Positions 45,792-56,971 of a stretch of DNA of 64,000 bases are shown piece after piece (the first letter of the stretch is position 1; the number at the start of each line of letters is the position of its first letter). Origin of the DNA: Paraspadella gotoi. Lineage: Eukaryota > Chaetognatha. Both the position numbers and the translations under genes were made by a program. Location: NCBI GenBank assembly GCA_051294375.1, contig CM119267.1:689601-753600 (forward strand). The letters run 5' to 3'. The notes under the pieces are model-generated. The model was not told where the DNA came from and did not search any database. It worked only from the letters and a program-made list of their open reading frames with translations.

Positions 45792-47439
45792 AAACGTAAA
45801 ATCAAATAACCGAGACTTTTTGAGATTCCAAAAATTGAGCGTTTGGAGAAACAAAATTAAATAAAATCTAAAAAAAAAGATAATAATGACAAAAAAAATC
45901 AATCATGGATATAACAATGAAAAAATTTGACATCGATTAAATTAAATAAAATAAAATTAAAATTTTAAGTTCTTGATGATATCCTTTAAGAAAAAGGGTC
46001 ATTCAAATCAACTTGAAAATAGGCCAAAATGGATTTAAAAAAGCTGAGCTCCTGGCGATTCCGAAAATTTATTCACTTTAAACATTTTATGCATTCTTTG
46101 CCATTTTACATTTTATTTGGATATTTTAATATGATACAATCATATCATCATACAATCAAATTTTGGTAAAATTTTTATTTAAACTAAAAGTAGGAGCTGA
46201 CGTCGTTCTTAGAGATCGAAGAAGATTTTTTTAATGGAGTTCAAATCTGACTACCAAACAATATAAACGCTCATGAGAAAAATTCTGGTAAAAAATAGAT
46301 GTAAAAACACTCGATTCTGATCCTGTTGCATCTGAAGGGCTCGCATTTTTTTTCTCTTGTCAAATAACCATCATTTTGACATCAAATTATCAGATTCAAA
46401 TGGACTGGTTCGCTAGGGAAAATATTTTCGACGCAATTTTTATATATAAAATAAAGGGATTTCTCAACTTCAATACAATGTAAACGCATTTAACATATGT
46501 TGTGATTTTACAATAAACTTCGAATTCAGGAATCTGATAGCCATATGTCTGAAAGGCTCTTAAAATTTTTCTTTACATTTTATTTAGTTATTTTAATATG
46601 ATACGATCATGGTAAAGTAAATTAGTCCATTTTGGTAAAATTTTTATTTAAAGTAAAAGTGCTAACGATCGGAATACTAAGAGTTTTTAACCGGGAGTCA
46701 AATTCGGGAAAAATATTCTATGGCGAAAATCTTCCAAAGAATGGGTAGATTTTCCGAAGATTTTGGTTAATATTTTTTATATTTATGATCGGAATTTTTT
46801 AAAACTTAACAATAGCAATATTGCCATCATTCTACATTGGCCAGTAAAAAAATATATTAAAAAAACCTCTGGCTTTTTTCATCAGAGCTTAGTCCTACTA
46901 AAAGTAAAAGAGGAGCTAATGATTGGAATTCTAAGAGTTTTCTACCGGTAGATTTTGGTTATTATTTTCTATATTCATGGTCGGATTTATTTGAAACTTA
47001 ACAATAGCAATATTGCCATCATTCTACATTAGCCGATATAAAAATATATTAAAAAAACCTCTGGCTTTTTTCGTCAGAGTTTAGTCCTACCTAACCTTAA
47101 CCCTAACAACGCGTGAACTTTAATGTATAATTTAAACCCATATTAAATGGCGTACGATGCATCAAATGTTTACATTTTCGGAATCGACAGGAGGTCAGCT
47201 TTCTAAATTTGAACGTCATTTTTACCCATTTTAAAATTAATATGAATTACCCTTTAATCTTCACGAATGTTTTTTAAAATATAACGGTGTTTAAACAAAA
47301 CAAAAAAAAACAACCTATCAATGTCCAGGAAAATTATTTTTTAACATTTTCCAATTTGAAGATTGCGCGGAAAGGATGTCGACGATAACGCATGGCAATG
47401 ATAAGAATATTTTAAAATCCCCCCCCCCCAATTTTTCTT
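45792..47439. other. Intergenic, diverged tandem repeats
   Basis: Between dispanin and tra2. A segment at 46785-46905 is repeated at about 46978-47097 (aacttaacaatagcaatatt, aaacctctggcttttttc), giving a period of about 193 bp. Earlier diverged units are seen near 46170 and 46640 (ggtaaaatttttatttaaa). No gene is seen. Confidence 0.6.
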
Positions 47440-50400
47440 TTACGAGTAGTTTCTCACGTTGGTGTAGCTGGACTGGCTGGAGTGACTCGAGTGGCTGGAG
47501 TAACTGGAGCGATGATTTGACTCACTGGGATCGAAACGGGATAAATGGCGACCGCGATTGTGTCTCCCGAAACTGAAATGGGAGAAAAGAAAAGAGGAAA
47601 GAAATTAGAAAAAAAGGAAAATGAAAAGAACAGAAATAGAGAAAAGTTGATCTCCCTTTTCTTTCCTCACCCTCTCGTCTGCTTTCCCAGGTAAGCGCCC
47701 GGCGTTGGTGAGTGGGGTCTCGTTGTGATGGAGAATTGAGTCCTGACGGCGCGACCGTCCACATTCATCCCAGAGCAAGAGTCTTTGGCGATGACGGCAG
47801 AATCGAGATCATCGAAGTAGACGAAGGCGAAACCGCGCGAAGTCCCTTTCATTCTGGGGAGAAGGAGGATAAAGGTCATTGGGGTCACAGTGATGAGTTT
47901 ATGTCCTACAAAAGAATCTGTTAAGAGGATCATGAATGTCATCGGGTGTCATGGATGTGTCACGATTGTAGATAGGTATGTCTTTGGAGGATCGTAGATG
48001 AGATATCATGCGATCACATACTTTGGGTACACATATTGCATAATATAACATACATAATAGAGTTACCCAAATTTTTAATTATACCAGATGAAGGGTCACG
48101 ACTCATTTTATTAGGTTCTTTTTTGTCTGAAGAAGACGATGAGACTGATAAACCTGAAAAAACTTGACCGGAAAGGAACTCTCCAGAGTTTCCAAGTGAT
48201 CGAGTACTTTTGCGGTTTTTCTTTGATCGTAATCTTACGTTTGAAATTAATTTAAAGGATTTCTTTAATAAAATAATGATTAAATCAATAGTTTTGAAAT
48301 ATATTTTTGATGTAGACTTTATATTTTTTATTAAACCTTTTATTTTTAATAAATTTTATTAATAAAATAATATTATATAATAATAAAATATAAAGATGAT
48401 CATTAATTTTTTGATAAAATACTTACTAAAAGTTATTCCTAAATTTTGTGAAGAATAAGTATGAAAACTGAAAAGGATAATATTTAGATTTTATTTATAT
48501 TAAAACCAACAATATTTTTAGAATCTGCTGAGTCTTTGCTTTTAGTAAATATCAAAAGTGGCTGACTTAAGTTATTGGAAAATGGCCCAATTACTACTTT
48601 TGTGCTATGAGTAAATATTTTTTCAAGAAATTGTGACTTTATTGTTTTTAAAAACAGATTCAAATCTAAAACAGTATTTCATAAAAAAAATTCAAGTAAA
48701 AATTTGAATCTACTTGGTCTTGCTCTTTTATTAGATGGCGAGATTGCATATATATTGATCAAGTAATGAAGTAATTTTTGCTTTGTGAATATGTATCAAA
48801 CATAATAGACTAAGGGGAAAAATATTATATTTAATTAGTATAGCTTAGTATAGATTTATAAATGGCCAAGATAAGAAGTATATGTAAAAAATTTATGCTG
48901 GAAATAGTTAGGTAAACAAACATTTTCTTCCTTCTGTTTAGATATTTTTGACTCTTTGGTGAGAATTTAGTGATGGCCTGAATGAGAGTGGTGTTGTTCA
49001 TAAGAAAGTAAATTAAAATCGGTAGAAGGCTTGCTGCGTGGTCTAACTGATGCATCAATTTTATTTTACTGCAAGTCTAAAACTAGTGTTAAACTTATAA
49101 TAAACTTACTAACTACAGTACAGTTTACTATGCTATAGTTTAAACAGAATGATCGATTAGTTCAGAACAAATCAATCAAAAACCTTCTTTCTAATGTCAA
49201 CTACAAAAAAAAAAGAAAAAAATTGAGGTTTAAACTGTATGAACCTAGTTTGATTGAATCTTATTTGACAAAACTGTAATAATTTTGAGTAAAAAAAAAA
49301 TTTAAAACTGGCGGTTTAGTTTTGTTTCGTATTTGTGGAGAATTTCCAGGACAATAGAAACATATGAAACATTATGTCAAAATAAGCTAATTGGTGGTTT
49401 TCTTATTTATAGGTTTGAATATAAAGAAAATAAAAAGTTTTAATTGGCATTAACAACGATATTTATTAACAATAAATGTTTTCGACTCTTGCTTTTATGA
49501 GTCTTACTCAGTGGTTTCACAAAGAATGTGAGGAAAAGATAGTGGTCAAAGTGAGGACATAAGGTGAGAATAAGGAAAGGAAAGAGAGTGAATGAAATAA
49601 ATAAATTGAAACTGGTAAATGAGAAGAGAGAGAGAGAATGTGAGAGGGAAAAATCATTATATTTGGCAATATCAAAAAAAGATAATTTAAATTAAGCAAA
49701 ACTTAATTTTAAACTAAAGAAATAAAATAATAACATAAAGTTGAATAAGTTCGCTAATGAGATGTAAGTAAAAATTAAATAAAGAATAAATGGTTAGAGA
49801 TGGATAGATATGTAAAAATAAGTAAAGAAAGAGCTCCAAATTGCCGCAATGTAATAATTTTTTCCCCTCTTCTTCTCTCTCTTTTTTCTTTCACCTTGTT
49901 CAAATTTATTCACTCTCTCTCCTAACCCTGTCCTTACTTTACCTGTCCTCACTCCATCCTTTTTAAATTTTTGTTGGAAACTTTCTCTCTTCTCTCACTC
50001 AAATTCAATGTTTGTGAAACAAATCTGTTGAGTTCAAACCGCTGATGAAGACTCTCGAAAAAGCAAGAGTCGAAAATAATCCGACCTTTATTGTTAATAA
50101 AATTATTGTTACTGCTAATTAAAACTTTTTCAANNNNNNNNNNNNNNNNNNNNNNNNNNNNNNNNNNNNNNNNNNNNNNNNNNNNNNNNNNNNNNNNNNN
50201 NNNNNNNNNNNNNNNNNNNNNNNNNNNNNNNNNAGCAAGAGTCGAAAATAATCCGACCTTTATTGTTAAACCATCATTATGTACGCAATCTAAAACTTTT
50301 CAATTAAATAAACATATAAAAAAGAGATTTCAACACAAGTTTTGACCATATCCTAACCTAGGTATGCATTTAATGGTACTCACCCGCCTTTTAAAATAAT

Positions 50401-53400
50401 CGAATATTTATATTTTATTATTAAAAGTTGGTCATATGATTGAATTTTTATATAATCACCTGCTGGCACAATTATGAAACATTCTAACATCTTATAATAC
50501 ATATTATCCAACATTCCTACCAAATATTATTTAAAATTATGTTAGCATAAACCGAGTTATTAAACATTTCAAATTTAATCAGATAGACTGACAGACTGAC
50601 CAACCTTACCCACCACTTAGAGAGAAAAATGATTTGAATTGCTCCCCAAGACTTGCACCCAGCTAAAAGTTATTGATAACTTTATCTAAAAACTAATATC
50701 TAATAACTTTAAAAATAATATTTTAAATTCTATATTTCTCAAGCTTTGATTTTCGGTAAAAATAAGGAATTGACTCTATTACTTGGAAGCTTTGCAGAGT
50801 TTCCTTTCCGGTCAAGTTTCTTAGGGTTTAGACAGTTTTAATATCTTTTTAAAACCAAAAGAACCTATTAAAATGAGTCGTGAAATTTCATCTTGTAATA
50901 TGTAATGATTTTTAGTAAGTTAATATACATAACTTTGGGTTATCACTGGATCACCAACGAATTCAAGGAAAAAAGGCATACCGAAGGCTTCATATTAGAA
51001 GTGTTCAACCGCGGGGACCAGTATCCCTTTCAGGGGTGGAATATCAAAATTCAAAAGTTTACTTTCATGCCAAATTTTATCAAATTTGATCTCGTAGTTT
51101 ATGAGGAACCGATTCTCGGCTTGAAAAAACGGCGTATCCTTTTCTCCAATTCAATCACAACACTTCGTCATCAAAATGGGGGCCAACCTGTCGTAGACGA
51201 TCTGAACGTCTCTCACGTAACCGAATTGACTGAAAACATCGAAGAGTTTTTGTTCTGTCGTCGAAGTTTGAAGATTGAAAACTCCGATGCAGGTTGATTC
51301 CTTTGGATTCATGCGATCACCTGTTCAAGGGGCGGTTGGAAGGCGGGGGCGGTTGGGAGGCTCAAGCTTTTTTGTTGACGAACTTAATGAGCGGTCAAAC
51401 TTTTTACATCCTTTCGTTTGAATCCATTAAATTCCAATTTTTCTCTTAAATTTTATTTTCAACAAAAATTGATTTAAATATTTAACATAGAAAAAATATC
51501 ATAACAAATAAGCTGGGTTGGCAAAAACCTGTTTTTTTTTTAAAAAACCCAGCCCACTGGTTTTTTTTGGTTTTTTTTGGGTTTTATTGGGTTTTTTTAG
51601 GTTTTTTTAAATTATAGATAGCAGACTGTCATATTAATTCTTTTTAATATACAAATTTAAAATATTTATACTTCTTAAGTGATTACTGAAAAAAAATTTA
51701 AAAATATACTGATTATATTTAATAATAGTATTAATTAATTAATATTTTTTATGGTAAAGAGAAATGTAATAAATATAAATATTATATTTTCTGAATAAAA
51801 CCTGTTATGAAAAAAGTGTATAAACTTAATTTTATTAGAAAAATTGAAGTACATCTTTAGTACATGTTTTTTCCGAACCTGTCTTTTGGGCTAAAAATAA
51901 ATTTTGATGTTCGGATACAATATTTGAGTTAATAAATTATTAAGGTGTTTAATTTATGGTTCCAAATGGAACCGGGATTCTTCATGGTTCTTCCCCACCA
52001 ACAAAGTGAGCATCTGCTCTGCAAACGCGACATCTCCCGAGAGAAAAATCGAAGAGGAAACCTCCTCTTTCCCCGCCTTCTCTTCCCCCTCCCCGTACGC
52101 TACCTCAGTACGCCGACACGAGACAGAATCACTCGTAACCAAGCAAACCAGAGGGGGGAATCCCGCGAAGACTTCCGGTGAAGCGCCACGCCCACTTGAC
52201 CGGACGTCGTAGAAGGGGGGGATGAGAAACCGCAAAAAAACCAGTCCATGGACGAAAGCCGGGCCTGGGAAAACTGACGGCCGGACGAGGCAACACGGCC
52301 GAAAGAGCTGTCGGGCTTAGTCGGCGTCCTTAGACGTCCCTGGAGCCCCGCCCTACGCTTGGGAGGCGGCGAAGACTTGCGAGGCCGGTAGGGACGGCGA
52401 GACTCGACTGCCACGCCCACGCTTGCGGCTAGCAAAAGGGCGCAATTTGTGTTGGCGCCCGGAGCGGAGAAAGCGAAGAATGGAACGCTTGAGTGACGTC
52501 TGTGGAGGCGGTCTCTCGAAGGGCGAGAACTGGACAGAACTGACTTGAGATCCGAAGGGCCAGCGTCGACAACTAAGCGCCGAGACTCGCGAGAGGGCCA
52601 GAACCAAAAATCCGCCGCAACCCCGACGAGGCGTCTCCAAGGGGCTTGGCAAGATCGTCAAGGTGCCTGCGTCCACTGCACCGGCCCTCTCGGGAGCGAA
52701 GGGCCTCAACCATGAGGCAGAGAGCGTCAGCGACAGAAAGGACAGCCATGAGCGGACGCTCCGGCGTCCCTCATGCATGGCGCTCAAAAGCACTTGAAAG
52801 CGCGCGTCGTCTGGAGTCCTTCCGCAACGGCGGTCGAACTGAGCAGCAAGGCAACTCTCGAGCAGGGAGGACGAAAATCCGCCGGCGAAGAGAACATCCG
52901 ACCACGCCGCGAAACGCGTATTGGCGGAAACGCACGCGCGCACGAACGTCGCGGAAATAGAAGAACTGGTCGTCCTGGCCAACTCTGCGCAAATCCCTCC
53001 ACTGATGAACCCACTCCGAAGGCTGTACAGAAGCACGACGAGACAAGAAGTTTGTCAAACCCCGCAGCAGACTCTTCAGAGGAGGAACCCTCCTCTGATC
53101 CGGAAACGGAGGCGTCGTCGTCGACTTGCGCAGACGGGCTCGACGAGGAAGGCGTGACGCAGCATACCCGCTCGGAGCGTGAAGGCCGATCCGCCGCCAA
53201 AGAGGCCGCCAAAGAACGCGAAGACTCCAAGTCGCTGCCGAACAAAACGAAGCACTGACAGAGAACGGCGAAATGGCGAACAGAGGCGTCCAGAACCATG
53301 AAGAAAACGTACATGCGAAAAAAAAAAAAAGAAATCATTGAAAAATGACAGTCTCAAAAAAAAAACCCCCAAAAAACACCCCACCAAACAAGACAGCGAG

Positions 53401-55262
53401 CCTGAGCCGCCCTCCACCACCGGTGGTGGCCAGGGGTGGACGGTGGGTGGTGGTTGGTGGGAAAACATAAGAATCCCGGTTCATTTGGAACCATAAATTC
53501 TATCATGTGTTTCTTCCCCACCAACAAAGTGAGCCTGTAACAAGACCAGGCGAAGGCCCGACAAAAACAAACAAACAAACAAGTCGAGTTAGGTGGGGCA
53601 CAGGAGGAAAACCCCTCTGTACGCCGAATGTACGCCAAAAAAAGGCGAAAAACAAAAACGAAAAGAAAGAAGAACTCACCGCCGAAGACTCTCCAACTCG
53701 GAACGAGACGCAGGGCGAAACTCCTTAAATTCGCGACGGAACGCTAGAAAGAGCGTTGCTAATTTGGAGAAGAACTGCCTCCATCTGAAGGGGCATGACT
53801 TCGGCCTGACCAGAAAAAGCCCGGAATGGCTGATGGGGAGGCGTGGAGGCGGCGGTGGAGGCGGCGGCGAAGGCGGCGGCGGAAGAGACATGAGCGGTAT
53901 CTGAGTTGAAAACACGCGCCTCAGTCCAAAAAAACGGAGAGCACTGGACAAACAAGGGGCCGAAAACAAGGTTCTTCCCCCCTTGCAGCCGTACTAAGCG
54001 CCGTGGGCAAACGAGAGGGCCGAGTCGCGGCCTCTTCCCTCCGCAGCCGCGCAGGGTGCGTCGAGGGCAAGCGAAAGGGCCGATGTCAAGGCTCTTCCTC
54101 CGAAGGCCACGCACAACGAAGACGAAAAAGATGGCGGCGCGTGAAGAGAAAAACTTCAAAAAGCCACGTGTTGAACTGTATCTGAAACTCAAAAAAAGAA
54201 AACGAAAAATATGCAAAATTATTCAACAAAATAATCAAAAAATATTTTCGTAAAAACCGAGACTGTGAGCGCAAAAGCGCGAACAGAAGAAGTGATTTCT
54301 GTCTCGTTGGCGTACTGAGTGATCAGCTTACGGGAGGGAAGAGTAAGAGGCGGGGAAGAGAGGTTTCTCTTCGTTTTCTCTCTGGGAGATGTCGTCGCTG
54401 TTTGCTTAGAGCAGAGTGATCCTACCTTTGCTCTTGGGTGGGAAGAACAACATGATAGAATTAAGCTAAGATTTTTTCTTACGTCTAAATATTATTTTCC
54501 TGCATTCTCTTACTTTACTCCTGGTTAGGATACCTTTTCAGAAAACTCTTTAACGTGTGACAAATATTCAAATATATATTATATTGAAGTTAATTTTTTT
54601 CTGATAAATAGCTTTAAAAGAACCCTAACCTTGGTTAAATAATAACGAAGAATAGCAATCATTTTAATGTGTTGCTCTTAACATAATTTGCGATTCACGA
54701 TTAGATTACTTAATATAAGGAAAATGGAACAGAAGCCAGCAACGAATTGATACTGATAGTAAACATGTAAAACATAGGTTTAGGGTTATTTTTTATCATT
54801 AAAATATATATTAAGCTTTGTAAAAATTATAGATCTTATATGATTTAAATTTTTTCTTCAACAATTTAATGTTTCATATTAAAAAATTTAAGTAATTTTA
54901 AAAAACACAAAAAAACCCCAAAAAATCCACTTTTTAGTGGGTTTTTTGGTTTTTTTTAGCTGGGTTTTTTTTGGTTTTTTTTGGGTGGGTTTTTTAATGC
55001 CAACCCTGCAAATAAGTAAAATCATAAATATTTTAAAAAGTGAAACAAGTAATTTTGCAATATTCATACTGATTAAAATAAAGAATAAAGTGGTGGCTGA
55101 CCGTCGTGACGCCGTCGGTTGGACAAAGGAGATCGAGATGTTGTTCTCTCATGACGACGAGAAGAGGAGGAGGAGGAGAAACCGAGAGATCGAGGGGAAA
55201 CGCGATGAGGGCGAGTGGATCGAGAATTGGAGCGGGAATTGGAGCGGGAATTGGAGCCAGAC
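47440..55262 (-). CDS. tra2: Transformer-2 splicing regulator
   Basis: SR-like protein that binds GAA-rich exonic enhancers and promotes exon inclusion in the nucleus. Exons on the minus strand: 55262-55102 (RS region, SGSNSRSNSRSNSRSTRP), 51320-51188 (first half of the RRM, RNP2 CIGVFNL), 47853-47671 (second half, RNP1 RGFAFVYF, then FSITTRPHSPTPGAYLG) and 47572-47440 (short SSHSSHSSQSSY tail, stop). Phases agree at every junction. The RRM linker SITxRPHxPTPGxY is diagnostic of Tra2. Both RS tails are much shorter than in vertebrates or flies. The RS exon starts in mid-codon with no ATG before it. The nearest matching upstream exon is the SAM-like one at 55753-56030, which ends in the right phase, so the true N terminus may lie there. 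Confidence 0.87.
48080..50905. mobile_element. Element with about 125-bp inverted ends in a tra2 intron
   Basis: 48080-48210 (tcacgactcattttattagg, aaacttgaccggaaaggaa) is the inverted form of about 50775-50900. The interior is AT-rich, without a transposase, and contains a nested MITE (49461-50100) and a gap. Confidence 0.55.
49461..50100. mobile_element. Nested MITE, about 640 bp
   Basis: Begins ttattaacaataaatg...ttttcgactcttgc and ends with the complement gcaagagtcgaaaataat...ttattgttaataa. The right end is repeated on the other side of the 100-N gap (50235-50270), probably a small assembly duplication. CT-rich blocks lie inside. Confidence 0.6.
51513..55008. mobile_element. hAT-type DNA transposon (3.5 kb), non-autonomous
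   Basis: A perfect 8-bp target duplication CAAATAAG flanks it (51505-51512 and 55009-55016). Termini read ctGGGTTGGCA and, on the other strand, caGGGTTGGCA, the usual hAT end. T-rich ggttttttttgg subterminal repeats follow at both ends. It sits in the tra2 intron between the RS and RRM exons. The ends are AT-rich, but 51980-54460 is a GC-rich block with its own inverted ends of about 150 bp (51985-52130 versus 54310-54460), so a second element seems nested inside. A further inverted pair (ggttccaaatggaaccggga at 51960 and its complement at about 53478) suggests more rearrangement. No transposase is recognisable. Confidence 0.75.
51980..54460. mobile_element. GC-rich nested element with overlapping open frames
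   Basis: Composition differs sharply from the surrounding hAT ends. Long open frames exist on both strands, such as minus 52353-53036 (227 aa), plus 52773-53258 (161 aa, acidic SSEEEPSSDPETE then basic) and minus 53725-54216 (163 aa). High GC alone can keep several frames open, and none shows a known domain. A 60-bp tandem repeat at about 53945-54120 encodes a repeated GPxxCPRR peptide in one frame. I cannot tell which frame, if any, is translated. Confidence 0.45.
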
Positions 55263-55639
55263 CTGGAGTCAAAGAAAAATAGTAGTTTGATTATGAGGTG
55301 GACCTTACGTCGGATTCTTGGACTCCAATAGAGTAGTTCGAGTTTCGAGTTGAGATTAACAGAGGAGGATTTAGCCTGCCGTCCAATTCTCCTCTTCCTC
55401 TTCTTTCATCCTCCTCCTGCCCCTCAGTATATTTTGTCTAGCGATACATTCTCTCGTTTCTACTCTTCGCTAAATATACCATTATTTTCCCTCTATTTCT
55501 TCACGCCTTCAATACCCATCAAGATTAACAATTGATGCAAGACTAAAAACGGAAATTATTGGAGGATGTCCACCTTGATACAGCATCGATGCAGGCAAAC
55601 AGATTAAAGCATCCAAGTCGATGTGCAGTAAACGCACCG

Positions 55640-55790
55640 CTTGGGTTGCAACCCGACGGGAATTTGACGAACTGTCCCTTTTACTTACCTCACTTTCCGC
55701 TTGAGCTGCAGTCGGACGGCGAATTCAAAAATCTCCCTGTCCCTCTACTAACCTGACTCGCCGCTTGGGTTGCAGCCGAGCGGCGAATTC
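55640..55790 (-). repeat. Triplicated exon tail and donor, about 62-bp unit
   Basis: On the minus strand three units start at about 55790, 55726 and 55665. Unit 1 is gaattcgccgctcggctgca...cgagtcag|gttagt and unit 2 is gaattcgccgtccgactgca...aaagtgag|gtaagt. Unit 3 (attcccgtcgggttgcaacc) has lost the donor. Unit 1 is in frame with the SAM-like ORF. Unit 2 has a better donor consensus but lies beyond an in-frame stop. Confidence 0.8.
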
Positions 55791-56030
55791 TACGAGTAGC
55801 CTCTTCTGACCGATGGTGATACTCTTTTTGTCCGCGAGAGTCTCGATGTCTTTGTGAGAAAGAATTCGGAGACTCGCGTCGGTGGCGACGTCTTCGTCTT
55901 CGAGCGCGGCGATCGTCTTCGCCGTAAAGCCCGCTTCTTTCAGCTTCTCCACGAATTCTTCGCCGCTTAATTTTGGCTTCAAATCTTCCGTCGTCATTTT
56001 TAAAAGTTTTTCGTCTTTGTACTCTTGCAT
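55753..56030 (-). CDS. SAM-like small exon, possible first exon of tra2
   Basis: ATG at 56030 opens MQEYKDEKLLKMTTEDLKP. Residues about 20-85 resemble a SAM-type helical bundle (FVEKLKEAGFTAKTIAALE ... ITIGQKRLLVEFAARL). The frame runs to cag|gttagt at 55753, leaving phase 2, exactly what the tra2 RS exon at 55262 needs. Joined, the reading continues ...PKRRVR then SGSNSRS, giving a 295-residue product. Alternatively it is a separate small gene: unspliced, the frame stops at TGA near 55725 after 101 residues. It starts 213 bp downstream of the PTRH2 stop. The fold call is by eye. Confidence 0.55.
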
Positions 56031-56242
56031 TATTAAGGGGACGGAAACGACATCTTGGTCGTTGGTCGGTCTTCAATCTCTCTGGAACTGACTCGGATTC
56101 AATCCCATTTAATTTTTTATAAATATCGTATTTAATTGTCAATATTTCTTAATTCAATTCAAATTAAAAACCTAGAAAAAAGAAAAAGCGAATAAATATC
56201 GTAACAACGAACTGTATTTATTACCGATAAACAAAGAAAATG

Positions 56243-56737
56243 TTAATAGAGCTTAAGATGACCAGTGACCCGGTCAATGATGACCGCTGGACCGGGTCCA
56301 ACGGCCAATACGGTCATTGACCCCGCGGCGATTTGAGTTCTTCCCGCATCAAATATGAGACTCGTGACGAGATGCTTGGCCTTCGCCTCCGCCTCCAGCG
56401 CTTCCATCTGCTCTTCCGTCTCCGCCTTGAGGGTGATCTTGGCCTGCCCTTCTCTCTCCCACTTTTTGAGAAGCTCGGGCTGCATTCGGGCTGCCCGCTT
56501 GTACGCCCCCACGGCTGCGTGGGCGCATTGAGCCGCCGCCTTTCCTTTCCCCATTTTGAGATCTTGTCGAACGACGAGAACCATTTTCGCTTCGCCGCCG
56601 GAAAAGTCGGCGGCGGAGTCGGCGGCGGAGTCAGCGGCGACGGCGGCGGCGGAGCGAGTCAAAGATCGAAGGTAAAAACCGATGGCGACGCCGGCCAAAC
56701 CGGAAAGGATCGACATCGCAAGGTTGTTCACCTCCAT
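56243..56737 (-). CDS. PTRH2: Peptidyl-tRNA hydrolase 2 (Pth2/Bit1)
   Basis: Recycles stalled peptidyl-tRNA by hydrolysing the ester bond; animal homologues sit in the mitochondrial outer membrane and also act in anoikis signalling. Single exon, 164 aa (human about 179). The N terminus has a hydrophobic anchor ([17 protein letters not shown], residues about 10-26), then an alanine/aspartate linker. The Pth2 core begins [20 protein letters not shown] and continues [27 protein letters not shown] and [20 protein letters not shown] follow, with the conserved C terminus [10 protein letters not shown]. The catalytic lysine and the CAHA segment are present. It lies 235 bp downstream of KNTC1 on the same strand. 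Confidence 0.96.
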   Translation of the reverse strand: MEVNNLAMSILSGLAGVAIGFYLRSLTRSAAAVAADSAADSAADFSGGEAKMVLVVRQDLKMGKGKAAAQCAHAAVGAYKRAARMQPELLKKWEREGQAKITLKAETEEQMEALEAEAKAKHLVTSLIFDAGRTQIAAGSMTVLAVGPGPAVIIDRVTGHLKLY

Positions 56738-56971
56738 TTATAACATTTATTATCACTGATAATGAAAAAATAAGAAAAAACGGCGGGTAAAATCCGCAAA
56801 AACATTTGTTAACGCGAACAATAGTTTTTAAACAATAACTTTAAACAAAACGGACGAGGAAATCAAAAGAATTTCTCGCCCTAAAAAACTTTTTTTTTTT
56901 CAAAAATAAAAATAAGAATTTCGAATTTATAAAACTCGAAAAGTCGTTCTGTCCGACGGACGTTTTAAAAT

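Noticed and set aside
52353-53036. 227-aa minus-strand protein in the GC-rich block
   Set aside because: Other frames on both strands are equally open, as expected at high GC. No domain, splice site or start context favours it.
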